From Chitinophagaceae bacterium T5-Br10_B2g13 (GTDB lineage Bacteria > Bacteroidota > Rhodothermia > Balneolales > Balneolaceae), in NCBI GenBank assembly GCA_001564065.1, contig LKNA01000033.1:1-33878 (forward strand): a DNA stretch of 33,878 nt, written 5' to 3'. Positions 9,019 to 17,885 of the stretch are shown in pieces. The notes under the pieces are model-generated. The model had not been told where the DNA came from. It was given only the letters and a program-made list of their open reading frames with translations, and did no database searches. The stretch's first letter is position 1. Every line of letters begins with the position of its first letter. Position numbers and translations under genes: made by a program.

Positions 9019-10029
9019 ATGAAAAAATTATTTCTACTATCTCTGTTAATATTTGTGCCGCTTACTTTGTTGCAGGCCCAAACTGAAACGTCAATCGTTA
9101 GCGATATGGAAGATCGCTTTAAGTCAGAAGAGTTCAGTGTTGGTCTTTTACTGCAGTCTGTCGGTGTTTTTTCGCTTGATAATGATAATTTCAATGGAGG
9201 CCGTCAGTTTGAACTGGGCGCAACCCGTCTGGATATACGAGGTGAACTCCCCAGTAATTTCATGTATCGAATGCAGGTGGATTTCAGAAGAAATCCAAGT
9301 ATTCTGGATGCACAGGTTGGTTATCGGTTTTCAGATCAGTTTAGGGTTGTGGCAGGGGCGTTTAAGCCGTTTTTGAGTGCAGATCTAGACCCAAGCCCGG
9401 CCAATACTGATTTTATTAATCGTGCCCGTTTAGTGGGATCTATGATGAACTCACGGGAGATTGGAGTTACAGCTTTAGGTGAGTCAGAAGGTTTTAACTA
9501 CCGGTTTGGCATGTACAACGGAAACGGACTTCAGGGAGGAAACGACAACCGTTTTCTCTACACTGCCCGGCTAGGCTATACTGTTCCGCTCGAAAATAAT
9601 GGCAATGTAAATTTTGGTCTGAATGGTGCAATTAATACCAGTGAAGGCGAACAAGTTGGCAATACCGGCTTAACCTCAGCCGGGGATCGGCTGACCTACG
9701 GTGCTTTTGTGAAGTACGACAGCGACACCTTTTTCGGTACCATAGAATTCTTGCAAACCGATTTTGAATTACTTGGCAGCGGGCTTGATGAAACCATTAC
9801 CGGTTTCTATGCAACCGTGGGGAATAATATTACGGATCAAAGTCAGTTGCTCGCACGATGGGATCACTTATCTTATGATTTGACCGGAATCGATTCAAAT
9901 CGTGTAGTGCTTGGCTGGAACTACCAGGCTACACAGCTGGTCAGCTTTCAGTTGAATGGTCTGCTGCAGTTTAATGACGTTGTGGACAATCAAGCAGGAA
10001 TCTCAGGAAATCTACAGTTTCACTTCTAA
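9019..10029 (+). CDS. Outer-membrane porin, OprO/OprP-like, copy 2
   Basis: This 336-residue paralogue of the preceding gene aligns with it end to end. It shares the stretches DNFNGGRQF, VGYRFSDQFRV, DLDPSPA, RARLVGSMMN, REIG, YNGNGL, GNDNRF, AGDR, FFGTIEFL, ETI.GFYATVGN and the final strands. A signal peptide (about 1-21, ending LLQAQ) is followed by a beta-barrel finishing in LQFHF. Differences concentrate between conserved strands, consistent with loops that vary while the barrel is kept. It is probably a nutrient or anion channel of the OprO/P family. It is separated by 189 bases from copy 1 and followed at once by a strong hairpin terminator. Confidence 0.85.
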   Translation: MKKLFLLSLLIFVPLTLLQAQTETSIVSDMEDRFKSEEFSVGLLLQSVGVFSLDNDNFNGGRQFELGATRLDIRGELPSNFMYRMQVDFRRNPSILDAQVGYRFSDQFRVVAGAFKPFLSADLDPSPANTDFINRARLVGSMMNSREIGVTALGESEGFNYRFGMYNGNGLQGGNDNRFLYTARLGYTVPLENNGNVNFGLNGAINTSEGEQVGNTGLTSAGDRLTYGAFVKYDSDTFFGTIEFLQTDFELLGSGLDETITGFYATVGNNITDQSQLLARWDHLSYDLTGIDSNRVVLGWNYQATQLVSFQLNGLLQFNDVVDNQAGISGNLQFHF

Positions 10030-10053
10030 ACGTTGGTTTCAGTAGCATAAATA

Positions 10054-10092
10054 AAAAAAGGAGTGCCGAATCAACCCCGGCACTCCTTTTTT
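10054..10092. terminator. Bidirectional intrinsic terminator between convergent porin and lgt
   Basis: A perfect 15-bp inverted repeat, AAAAAAGGAGTGCCG (10054-10068) against CGGCACTCCTTTTTT (10078-10092), with a 9-base loop. The A and T runs flank a GC-rich core, so each strand reads as a hairpin followed by U residues. It lies between the stop of porin copy 2 (10029) and the stop of lgt (10108) and can serve both. Confidence 0.9.
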
Positions 10093-10107
10093 ATTTTCGG
10101 ATAAATT

Positions 10108-11136
10108 CTACCGTTTCCACTTTACTTTTTTCCAGAGAATCCAGATCCCGATAATTACGAATGGAACGCTAAGCAGCTGACCCATATCGAATGTGGCACT
10201 TGCCAGAAAATCGGCCTGCGTCTCTTTTGTGAACTCTATCAGGAAACGTCCGGTAAAAAGCATAACCAGGAAGGCTCCAAACAGGGATCCTTGCGGCGGA
10301 TTAGCTTTGTATTTCTTGTAGATCACCCATAGAACAGCCAGTACAATGATGCATAAGATGGCTTCATAAAGCATAGAGGGGTGCCGGGGTATTAAACGCT
10401 CAGCCTCCGAGAGCTGAGTAGAATTTTTAAAGATAATAGCCCAGGGAAGCTCGGTCGGGTTCCCTACTATCTCAGAGTTGAAAAAGTTACCTATCCGAAT
10501 AAACATTCCACCAATAGCCACGCCGGGCACAACTCTGTCGGCTACCCACATAAACGTTGTGTTTGGGGTTCGCTTTGCATAGAGATACATCGCAATAATA
10601 ATTCCAATTGCCGCACCGTGGCTGGCTAATCCGCCTGTCCAAACTTGTGGAATCAGGTGTATATTTCTCAAATAAAACTCAGCCTCATAGAAGAATACGT
10701 GTCCAAGCCTTGCACCGATAACCGTTGCGACTAAAACATAGATTAACAATCGGTCCAGCTCTTCCTGGCTTCTTCCGGCATCTCGGTACATTTTTAATCC
10801 AACGAAATAGCCCGACATAAATGCCATTGCAAACATCAGGCCGTACCAGCGAGGTTCTAAGGGCCCAAATGAACTGATCGAGGGGGAATCGATAAACAGA
10901 AAGGGCAGCTGTCCGACGATGAGTGCACCAATAATTAATCCGGCAGCTTTCCACCCCTCCGGTTCAGGGGCTTTCTCCCCTTTTTGTGCCGGTGGTTTAA
11001 TTTTACTCCAGCCAAAATAGATCAGTGCAGCTCCAATGATGAGTCCCCAAATGGAAATAGGAACGGGAAAAGTGATTTCGGGGATATTAACCAACACCGG
11101 GTCGAAATCCCATGTAATAAAGTTACTATTGTTCAT
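10108..11136 (-). CDS. lgt: Prolipoprotein diacylglyceryl transferase Lgt
   Basis: This inner-membrane enzyme of 342 residues moves a diacylglyceryl group from phosphatidylglycerol to the lipobox cysteine of prolipoproteins, the first step of lipoprotein maturation. Family landmarks are GARLGHVFFYE (141-151), GGLASHGAAIG (168-178) with the conserved His173, the signature RIGNFFNSEIVG (214-225) containing the essential Arg, HPSMLYE (252-258) and GRFLIEFTKE near the C-terminus. About eight hydrophobic segments are present. It is longer than the E. coli enzyme (about 290 residues) because of an N-terminal extension with an additional helix and a charged linker (about 45-62). It follows the AsmA-like gene by 85 bases and ends at the shared terminator. 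The neighbouring propeller lipoprotein is a likely client. Confidence 0.96.
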   Translation of the reverse strand: MNNSNFITWDFDPVLVNIPEITFPVPISIWGLIIGAALIYFGWSKIKPPAQKGEKAPEPEGWKAAGLIIGALIVGQLPFLFIDSPSISSFGPLEPRWYGLMFAMAFMSGYFVGLKMYRDAGRSQEELDRLLIYVLVATVIGARLGHVFFYEAEFYLRNIHLIPQVWTGGLASHGAAIGIIIAMYLYAKRTPNTTFMWVADRVVPGVAIGGMFIRIGNFFNSEIVGNPTELPWAIIFKNSTQLSEAERLIPRHPSMLYEAILCIIVLAVLWVIYKKYKANPPQGSLFGAFLVMLFTGRFLIEFTKETQADFLASATFDMGQLLSVPFVIIGIWILWKKVKWKR

Positions 11137-11221
11137 AAAGTGATATTATTTCAAGTAGCGCTGTCCAAAATACAAAAGAGTGATGGAAGCTGCATTCAAA
11201 TATTTACCAGGCTCCGGCTTC

Positions 11222-14200
11222 TTAATTACCACCAAAGATTCTGCGAAGAACGTCTCCGGCACCTTCACGTACACGCTCTCGAATAATCTGCTGGATAACG
11301 GTTGTGTCCGGTCTCACCTGTGGATCCTGAGATGTTCCTGTGATAAGAATGGGAACGGCCATTGTGCCATCTTCCCGTTGCAGTGCATCTGCTGCCTCAT
11401 TGGAAATGACGGTGGCAATACCGCGTTTAAACCGTTCAGGCAGGAATAGAGTGGCCTTGTAGTTAATCACATCGGTAACCAAGTGTTGTGTGCCTTCCAG
11501 TTCCATACCGATATTGTCGCTCGTAAGACTGAAGTCTTCAAGCGTCATTACGGTGTCTTTAATGGCAAATGTTGCGGTGAATTCATCCAGGTTCATTCTG
11601 CGAAGCTCGTCGGCTCTTAAGAACTGAGCTAATCGCTGCTGAATGGGATGCCCTTCAATCCTTCCTTCTGCAATCCCAAAAGTACCGGATGCGTCTGTGG
11701 TTGTAATATCTGGGGAGGCGGTTTCATCAAGTTCTGTATAGTATTCAAACTCTGAGCTGAACAGACCGCTGATGTATTCGTGAAACCGGCTGTCACTTCC
11801 CATAAACCCAGTATCGCGGAAAAATGCCTTAGCGCGTAAATCTGTAAGATCGCCGTTAAACCGGATGTTTGTTCGAAGTGGCTCAGGAACTTTCCAGATC
11901 ATCGTACCGGTAGCTGTGCCTTCGAACATTTTAGCTTCAGCATTATCCAGAATAAGTTCGTCGGGATTCATCCGCCCGGAACCGGTAATTTCAGTAATCG
12001 GCAAACCAAATATAATCAGGCTGTCGATACGTGCGGTTACATCTGCAGTTAAATTAGGCAGATCAATCGGCAGCGGCTCTTCGTCTGTTTCCTCATCCCA
12101 GTCTATCATCTCATCCATGTTGAGAAAACGGCTGTGGTAGTTGCCGGTCATATTGGGCATGGTCGCCTCAGAACTGTGACTCTCTTCAAGAAATCCGAGA
12201 TATCGCCGAAGTGACCCCTCCAGGCCAAAGTCCGAAGATCCGTAATTCATAGTAAATCGCTCCAAAGTCATGGCGTCGGGTGTAATGCTAAGCCTGCCTC
12301 CAAGGTCGGTAACAGGCAGTGGAATAGAGTCTCCGATAGCATTTACATTACTTACTTCCAGCGAGCCGTTTAACGCAATCTGAGTTGGATCACCGGCTGG
12401 ACCGCGTGCGTTTAAATTCATTATTGCGCTGCCTGTAAGCTCCTGAATCCACGGTTCCAGTGAGTAATAAGTGGAGATATCATCAAAAATTGCATTCCCA
12501 TCGAAGGTTAGATCAAATGTGGGATCTTCGCTCAAATAGTTGGTAACGCTACCGGTCATGGCCAGTGCATTCTCACCGGTACGGAATCTCGCATTACTGG
12601 TGTTTAAACGTGTGCCGGTAGCCTCAGCCACAAATGTGATATCTTCTAAAGGCCGGGCTACGATGCTGTGAGAAAGATAACCGTTCCGAAGCTCGATCGT
12701 GCTGCTTTGGAGCAGAGACTCGATGCGGTCGGGATCAGGCTGTCCCTGAAGGCGAACCTGAGCATCCAGCTGGCCGCGCATTGCCAGGGTGTCCTCATCT
12801 ATCGGATAGAACTCTTTGATGGTAGCTAGGTCAAAGTTCAGGCTGGCGGTGAGGTCAACCGAGCGGGTTTCTTCGTTGAGCGGATTAATTACAGTTCCAT
12901 TCATTGTAAACTGATTGGATGCAGCTCTTAATCCTGACCTGTTGATGGTTATTCGGTCCTGATTCGCCTCAATATCTGCTTCAATATTTTCGATGGTGCG
13001 CGGTACCTCCGCATATTTAAGTCGGCCCTCTGTTAGCTTGAAAATACCGGAAAAAACGGCCTCTTCGGGCTGATCCAATCGTCCACTGGCATTTGCATTA
13101 GCTTCCAGTATTCCGGCCAGCTCTTCAACCCCAAACTCATCGATTGGATAGAAACGGCTGAGTGTTCCAAGATCCACGTCGCCATCCAGTTCAATTGAGA
13201 AAATACCGTCCTCATCCAGCGGCCGCTCAACCGATCCGGTAGCCGTAACGGTATTATCGCCGGCACGTGCTCTAAAATCCCGAATAGTTGCCAGGTCGTT
13301 ATTTACTTCAACCTGAAGAACGATGTCTTCGATTGCATCCGGAAGGTCCGGGTTTTGCACAAAACCATTCGCCACGTCAATTACGAGATCAAAACGGGGA
13401 ATCTCATCCTCGGTGATTTGACCGGATACGGAACCCTCCAGTCTTAGGGAACCGCGGGTTTCAAGCCCGGCAAGTATGTCGTCGAATTCGGGTGGAGCAA
13501 GGCGAAGAAGCTCTCCAAAATTATCGGAGCTAGAGGAGAATTGGAGATCGAGTGAAGGTGCATCTGCGCTCCAGTCAGTGATGTTGCCAGTCAGATTTAA
13601 AGCCAGGCCCCGAATTGAAAAAACTCCCTGAGTAAGGTTTACAATTTCATTTTCCAGATCGATGGTGGATGTCTGGTTAAGACTGAGTGATAAATTACTG
13701 ACATAGCTTGTTTCATCGATTGTGGCACTGAGTGAGCCGAGCCGGGCATCGACGGTACTTTCAATTAAATCGGCAAAGCGAAGGGAAATATCTGCATCAA
13801 GTTCTGATAAGCTGAACAGAGAACGGGTTGTTTCATCTCTGTACGTGAGTTCAGCATTGCGAATTGTAAATTGAGAAATATCAATAGCCATTCCGTCTTC
13901 TTCATCATCTATGGCTGTTTCATCATCAGCCAGTGCGAGTAGGAAATCGATGTTTGATGTGGAATCTTCGTAAACGTGATAGGAGATGACGGGTCTGTTA
14001 ACCGTAAGTTTTGAAATCGAAAGTTCGCTTCTGAAGAGTTGGAAGAGTTCCACACCTACAAGCAGGTCGTCAACGGTTGCTAATGTATCGCCCTCGGGAG
14101 TTGGGAGTAGGAAGTTTTCCAGCTCAACTCCAAACTGCGGAAAGGTTCTGAAAAATGTGAGCGACATTTTTTCCACCTGCACTTCACTGCCCGTAACCGC

Positions 14201-14320
14201 TCTCACTTCGGGCAGGATCATATTTTTCAGGCGCTCATCTGTGAAATAGATATTGAGTGCCACAATTACAATGGTAAGCAAGATGATGAGTCCTGCAAGG
14301 ATCTTGAGAAAGGTTTTCAT
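11222..14320 (-). CDS. AsmA-family protein, inner-membrane anchored
   Basis: The 1032-residue protein opens with a single membrane anchor (about residues 5-26) and a typical AsmA N-terminus (LKNMILPEVRAVTGSEVQVEKM, here given as landmarks). Long repetitive beta-rich sequence follows, with many blocks of the kind FDLTFDGN and TMNGTV. The C-terminal region (about 780-1000) contains the AsmA_2-type pattern, including FTATFAIKDTVMTLEDFSL and a final VRPDTT segment before a basic tail. AsmA-like proteins span the periplasm as beta-groove bridges; relatives such as YhdP and TamB carry phospholipids towards the outer membrane. That role here is by family analogy. It lies 85 bases ahead of lgt on the same strand, giving a possible envelope-biogenesis operon. 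Confidence 0.85.
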   Translation of the reverse strand: MKTFLKILAGLIILLTIVIVALNIYFTDERLKNMILPEVRAVTGSEVQVEKMSLTFFRTFPQFGVELENFLLPTPEGDTLATVDDLLVGVELFQLFRSELSISKLTVNRPVISYHVYEDSTSNIDFLLALADDETAIDDEEDGMAIDISQFTIRNAELTYRDETTRSLFSLSELDADISLRFADLIESTVDARLGSLSATIDETSYVSNLSLSLNQTSTIDLENEIVNLTQGVFSIRGLALNLTGNITDWSADAPSLDLQFSSSSDNFGELLRLAPPEFDDILAGLETRGSLRLEGSVSGQITEDEIPRFDLVIDVANGFVQNPDLPDAIEDIVLQVEVNNDLATIRDFRARAGDNTVTATGSVERPLDEDGIFSIELDGDVDLGTLSRFYPIDEFGVEELAGILEANANASGRLDQPEEAVFSGIFKLTEGRLKYAEVPRTIENIEADIEANQDRITINRSGLRAASNQFTMNGTVINPLNEETRSVDLTASLNFDLATIKEFYPIDEDTLAMRGQLDAQVRLQGQPDPDRIESLLQSSTIELRNGYLSHSIVARPLEDITFVAEATGTRLNTSNARFRTGENALAMTGSVTNYLSEDPTFDLTFDGNAIFDDISTYYSLEPWIQELTGSAIMNLNARGPAGDPTQIALNGSLEVSNVNAIGDSIPLPVTDLGGRLSITPDAMTLERFTMNYGSSDFGLEGSLRRYLGFLEESHSSEATMPNMTGNYHSRFLNMDEMIDWDEETDEEPLPIDLPNLTADVTARIDSLIIFGLPITEITGSGRMNPDELILDNAEAKMFEGTATGTMIWKVPEPLRTNIRFNGDLTDLRAKAFFRDTGFMGSDSRFHEYISGLFSSEFEYYTELDETASPDITTTDASGTFGIAEGRIEGHPIQQRLAQFLRADELRRMNLDEFTATFAIKDTVMTLEDFSLTSDNIGMELEGTQHLVTDVINYKATLFLPERFKRGIATVISNEAADALQREDGTMAVPILITGTSQDPQVRPDTTVIQQIIRERVREGAGDVLRRIFGGN

Positions 14321-14405
14321 ATATCTCCGATTGGTATTGTACTATTTTTCAGTAAGATAATAGGTTTTATCAACTTTTAGAGTATGTATAAAACAGATCA
14401 AAGAA

Positions 14406-14446
14406 AAAAGCCTGTTCCGCTCAATAAGTTAGCAAAACAGGCTTTT
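14406..14446 (-). terminator. Intrinsic terminator of gltX
   Basis: An 11-bp perfect inverted repeat, AAAAGCCTGTT (14406-14416) and AACAGGCTTTT (14436-14446), with a 19-base loop. On the minus strand the hairpin is followed by a run of six T. It lies 25 bases beyond the gltX stop and isolates gltX from the downstream AsmA-like gene. Confidence 0.8.
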
Positions 14447-14471
14447 AAAAAATTCCACGCTGAATAATACG

Positions 14472-15962
14472 TTAACTCAGCTTTTCGAGGGCGGTATCGA
14501 TTCTTTTAATTACCGTTTCTTTCCCAAGAAGTTCCATGGAGGCGAAAAGATCCGGACCAAATCCCTGGCCGGTAACCGCAATGCGTAAAGGCATCATCAA
14601 TTTACCGAAACCGACATCATTTGCGCTGATTACCTCTTCGAGATGACTCTTTAACGTTGCAGCTTCAAACTTATCCTCATCCAGTGCACTGACCTTCTCT
14701 TTGTACTGCGAAACCAGATCCGGGCTGTCCGCTTTCCATTTTTTGAGTGCTTTTTCATCATACTCACTGGGCTCATCAAAAAAGAAACTGCCCATATCCA
14801 GGAGTTCTTCAATTTTACTAACCCGGTCTTTTAATAGTGAGATTGCTTTCTGAAGATATTCATCATCTGGAAATTCAACTCCCTTGGCTTTTGCGATAGG
14901 TCGCAATCTTTCAGCAATCGTCTTATCAGTCTGTTCCCGCAGATAGTGCTCGTTGTACCACAATAGTTTTTTGTGATTGAATACGGCGCCTCCCTTGCTA
15001 ACCCGATCTAATGAAAATAGATGGCAGAGTTCGTTGAGAGAGTGGATTTCACTGTCGTCTCCGGGGCTCCAGCCGAGATATGCCAGAAAATTAACCAAGG
15101 CTTCAGGTTCGTAATTCTGTCTGATATACTCTTTTGTGTTTACCGGAATCCCCTCTTCCTCTGCTTTCCGCTTTGAGAGTTTTCCGCCACTGGGCGACAT
15201 GATTAAAGGCAGGTGAGCCATCTGTGGAGCTTCCCATCCAAACGCCTGATAGAGAAGGATGTGCTTTGGCGTGCTGCTCAGCCACTCTTCGCCGCGAATT
15301 ACGTGAGTAATTTTCATCAAATGATCGTCCACAACATTTGCGAGGTGGTAGGTGGGCATACCGTCTGATTTTAATAGAACCTGATCATCCAACCCTTTAG
15401 ATTCAAATGAGACGTGTCCTCTAATCAGATCTTCAAAGCGAATCGTTTCTCTTCTTGGCACTTTCAGTCTTACTACATACTCATCCCCGTTTTTCAGTCT
15501 CTTTTCAACTTCATCTTGTGGCAGAGTGAGACTGTTTATCATCGACTGCCGGGTAACGGCGTCGTACTTAGGTGAGGGGTTTCCCGACTTTTTGAGCCGT
15601 TCTCGCATTTGATCGATCTCATCGGTTGTGTCAAATGCATAGTAGGCACGCCCTTCATCAATCAGTTTCTGTGCGTACTTATGGTAGATCTCTTTTCTTT
15701 CACTTTGGCGATAGGGACCAAAATCTCCGCCTTCGTTTGGACCTTCATCGATTTTCATACCGCACCACTGCAGTGAATCGATGATGTCTTGTTCAGCTCC
15801 CTCTACATATCTGCTCTGATCGGTATCTTCAATTCTAAGTATAAACTTTCCGCCGCTATGGGATTTAGCGAATAGGTAGTTGTAAAGTGCTGTTCGGAGT
15901 CCGCCGATGTGTAAGAATCCTGTTGGAGATGGTGCAAAACGAACGCGTACTGATCCTTCCAT
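14472..15962 (-). CDS. gltX: Glutamate--tRNA ligase
   Basis: This class I aminoacyl-tRNA synthetase of 496 residues charges tRNA-Glu. The HIGH-type signature is HIGG at residues 18-21 within FAPSPTGFLHIGG. The KMSKS-type loop is KLSKR at 261-265. The Rossmann catalytic domain also contains RIEDTD (43-48) and GPYRQSER (82-89), as expected for GluRS/GlnRS. The C-terminal half is the all-helical anticodon-binding domain. The zinc-binding cysteines of the E. coli enzyme are absent near residue 110 (YAFDTTDE), as in many GluRS. Length is normal. Whether it also misacylates tRNA-Gln depends on the presence of GatCAB or GlnRS elsewhere in the genome. The start is an ATG four residues before the core begins. 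Confidence 0.96.
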   Translation of the reverse strand: MEGSVRVRFAPSPTGFLHIGGLRTALYNYLFAKSHSGGKFILRIEDTDQSRYVEGAEQDIIDSLQWCGMKIDEGPNEGGDFGPYRQSERKEIYHKYAQKLIDEGRAYYAFDTTDEIDQMRERLKKSGNPSPKYDAVTRQSMINSLTLPQDEVEKRLKNGDEYVVRLKVPRRETIRFEDLIRGHVSFESKGLDDQVLLKSDGMPTYHLANVVDDHLMKITHVIRGEEWLSSTPKHILLYQAFGWEAPQMAHLPLIMSPSGGKLSKRKAEEEGIPVNTKEYIRQNYEPEALVNFLAYLGWSPGDDSEIHSLNELCHLFSLDRVSKGGAVFNHKKLLWYNEHYLREQTDKTIAERLRPIAKAKGVEFPDDEYLQKAISLLKDRVSKIEELLDMGSFFFDEPSEYDEKALKKWKADSPDLVSQYKEKVSALDEDKFEAATLKSHLEEVISANDVGFGKLMMPLRIAVTGQGFGPDLFASMELLGKETVIKRIDTALEKLS

Positions 15963-16092
15963 GAAACTTGTTTTATGATGAAATTTAGTTAGCTTTTAAA
16001 AATACGGCGATTTATGAACGAAGGCTAATCAAATCCGATTGGTTTTTACAGTTCCATGCATCGCAATTTTTAAAAATTAATAAGTACAGATT

Positions 16093-16815
16093 ATGAAATT
16101 TGCCCGGGTCTTACTCTATTTTACCTTTTTTGTGGCTTTAATCTTTTTGATGTCCGGTTATGGGTATCAGTGGAATATCTGGGAGCTAGGCACCGGTTTT
16201 ACTCTGTTAAGATATGCTGCCTACGCCTCAATCGGAATATTTGCAGTAAGTATTCTGTCGCTTTGGTTTTTACGAAAATCCGGATTCAAAGCTGTTTCGT
16301 ACCTGGTCATCGTATTGATATTGTCGGGAGCCGCTTCTGGCACAGCCCTCTACTGGCAGCAGAGAGCACAATCGGTCCCTCCAATTCATGATATTACTAC
16401 AGACCTGGAAGCTCCTCCTGAGTTTGTTGCGATGGTTAGATTACGATCGGATGCACCCAACCCACCGGAGTATTCTGGCGAAGAGACTGCAGAAGCTCAG
16501 CGAGAGGCTTACCCGGAAATTGAGCCACTTTTGCTCAGCGAAAATTTGCAGCATGTAATGGATGAAGCAGTGATGCTGATCGTGAACAGGCGTTGGGAGC
16601 TGGTGGCCATCAATCGTCAGGAGGGGAGAATTGAGGCTACGGAAAAGCTGGCCTGGTTTGGATTTAAAGATGATGTGGTATTGAGGTTTACAGAAACTGA
16701 TGAGGGAACCCGCGTGGATATGCGTTCCAAATCCAGAATTGGACGAAGTGATGTGGGCGTGAATGCCAAGCGAATTGAGCGCTTTTTGAGTGATCTTGAG
16801 GATAGGCTTAATTAG
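16093..16815 (+). CDS. DUF1499 domain membrane protein
   Basis: The 240-residue protein has about three N-terminal membrane helices (roughly 5-22, 38-58 and 68-88). The rest is a soluble domain that fits DUF1499: PPIHDITTDLEAPPEF at 96-111 is the characteristic entry motif, followed by a segment with YPEIEPLLL, IEATEKLAWFGFKDDVVLRF and a closing helix. The biochemical function of DUF1499 is unknown. It is divergent from gltX and lies 111 bases before the VOC gene, so co-transcription is possible but not shown. Confidence 0.8.
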   Translation: MKFARVLLYFTFFVALIFLMSGYGYQWNIWELGTGFTLLRYAAYASIGIFAVSILSLWFLRKSGFKAVSYLVIVLILSGAASGTALYWQQRAQSVPPIHDITTDLEAPPEFVAMVRLRSDAPNPPEYSGEETAEAQREAYPEIEPLLLSENLQHVMDEAVMLIVNRRWELVAINRQEGRIEATEKLAWFGFKDDVVLRFTETDEGTRVDMRSKSRIGRSDVGVNAKRIERFLSDLEDRLN

Positions 16816-16926
16816 GCAAATCAATCGATACTAAACTCCTAAGTTGAGGATTGGTTTTGCAGGTCATAGATGGTGAGGGTATTTTCGATAAAACTTCAAC
16901 CGTTCAATAAAATTGATTTAAAAAAT

Positions 16927-17355
16927 ATGTCAGACACTAAAATTCCCCGTTTTCATCTTGCTTTTCCCGTAAAGGAGTTAGAAAAAACCATGAAATTTTA
17001 CAGAGACCTTCTTGGCTGTAAAACAGGTCGCAGTTCGGATAAGTGGATCGACTTCGACTTTTGGGGCCATCAGGTGGTTGCCCACGTAAGTCCGGGAGAT
17101 GCCGGTAAATCGGCCTCAAACGAAGTGGACGGTCATGCTGTGCCGGCCAAACATTTTGGGGTTATATTGGATTGGGATGAATTTCACAAGCTCGCCGATC
17201 GTTTAAAGGAACACGAAATCGATTTTGTAATTGATCCTTATGTTCGCTTTGAGGGGAAGCCCGGTGAGCAGGCTACGATGTTTTTTCTTGACCCGAGCGG
17301 GAATGCGCTGGAGTTTAAAGCCTTTAGAGATGAAAGTCAGATTTTTGCTAAGTAG
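16927..17355 (+). CDS. VOC (glyoxalase/bleomycin resistance/dioxygenase) superfamily protein
   Basis: A 142-residue protein with two beta-alpha-beta-beta-beta half-modules. Candidate metal ligands sit in the usual places: His in PRFHLAFPV near the N-terminus, His in AKHFGVIL in the middle, and Glu in GNALEFK near the end, after the common motif DPSGN. The substrate is unknown; members include lyases, dioxygenases and antibiotic-binding proteins. The frame is open from an ATG at 16870, but the extra 19 residues (basic, unlike the family) are not needed, and the ATG at 16927 begins directly before the first conserved strand. I chose the latter. It is convergent with the next gene, with 9 bases between the stops. 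Confidence 0.8.
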   Translation: MSDTKIPRFHLAFPVKELEKTMKFYRDLLGCKTGRSSDKWIDFDFWGHQVVAHVSPGDAGKSASNEVDGHAVPAKHFGVILDWDEFHKLADRLKEHEIDFVIDPYVRFEGKPGEQATMFFLDPSGNALEFKAFRDESQIFAK

Positions 17356-17364
17356 CAGCGAGCT

Positions 17365-17745
17365 TTACCCTTCAATCTGGTTAAGTTTATACTCAGAAAG
17401 TTCAAGCCGGGCGTGACTCAGTACTCGTTCGGCTATTTTTTTATCCCTGCGCCGAATGTGTAGTTTGGCAGTGCCGTGATCTGATCCAGGCAGATCGTTC
17501 ATCACCTTCATCGACTTACCTACTATTTCAATTTTGGCACCAATCCATCCCGGTTTGTAGTTTATCTCCTCAATATCCCCGAATGGAATTGTAATCTCTT
17601 TCAAATCGGACTTGATCAGGCCAACAACTGTATCCTGGCTTTCAAGCTCCAGAATAAGCTCATCCTCTCCAATATGGAGTAACCCCCGTGCCTCAGCAAG
17701 GCCGTAGTTTAAATTTTTAATACGGAAAGGGATTCGTTTACTCAT
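17365..17745 (-). CDS. Conserved hypothetical protein with PH-like beta-sandwich character
   Basis: I do not recognise a named family for this 126-residue cytosolic protein. It has no signal peptide or membrane helix. The pattern of short strands (LNYGLAEARGLLHIGEDELILELES, shown here only as a landmark in residues 12-36; then ITIPFGDIEEINY and GAKIEIVGKSM) ending in a basic amphipathic helix (about 95-120) resembles bacterial PH-like domains, in which a lipid- or protein-binding sandwich is capped by a helix. This is a judgement from pattern only. It is transcribed away from the lamin-tail gene and converges on the VOC gene. Confidence 0.65.
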   Translation of the reverse strand: MSKRIPFRIKNLNYGLAEARGLLHIGEDELILELESQDTVVGLIKSDLKEITIPFGDIEEINYKPGWIGAKIEIVGKSMKVMNDLPGSDHGTAKLHIRRRDKKIAERVLSHARLELSEYKLNQIEG

Positions 17746-17885
17746 TATATCCTGATTTTGAATTTCAGTAAGCTAAAGTATTGTATTTGCCGATGATTCG
17801 AAACATAGAATCTCTTGCGGTGATCATTTTCAAAATGTAAATTCAACCTACTGCAGTAAAAAAACAGAGAGAAAAAGGAATTGAT

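Noticed and set aside
16441-16824. Open frame of 127 codons on the minus strand opposite the DUF1499 gene
   Set aside because: Antisense to a gene with family motifs; low-complexity translation without support.
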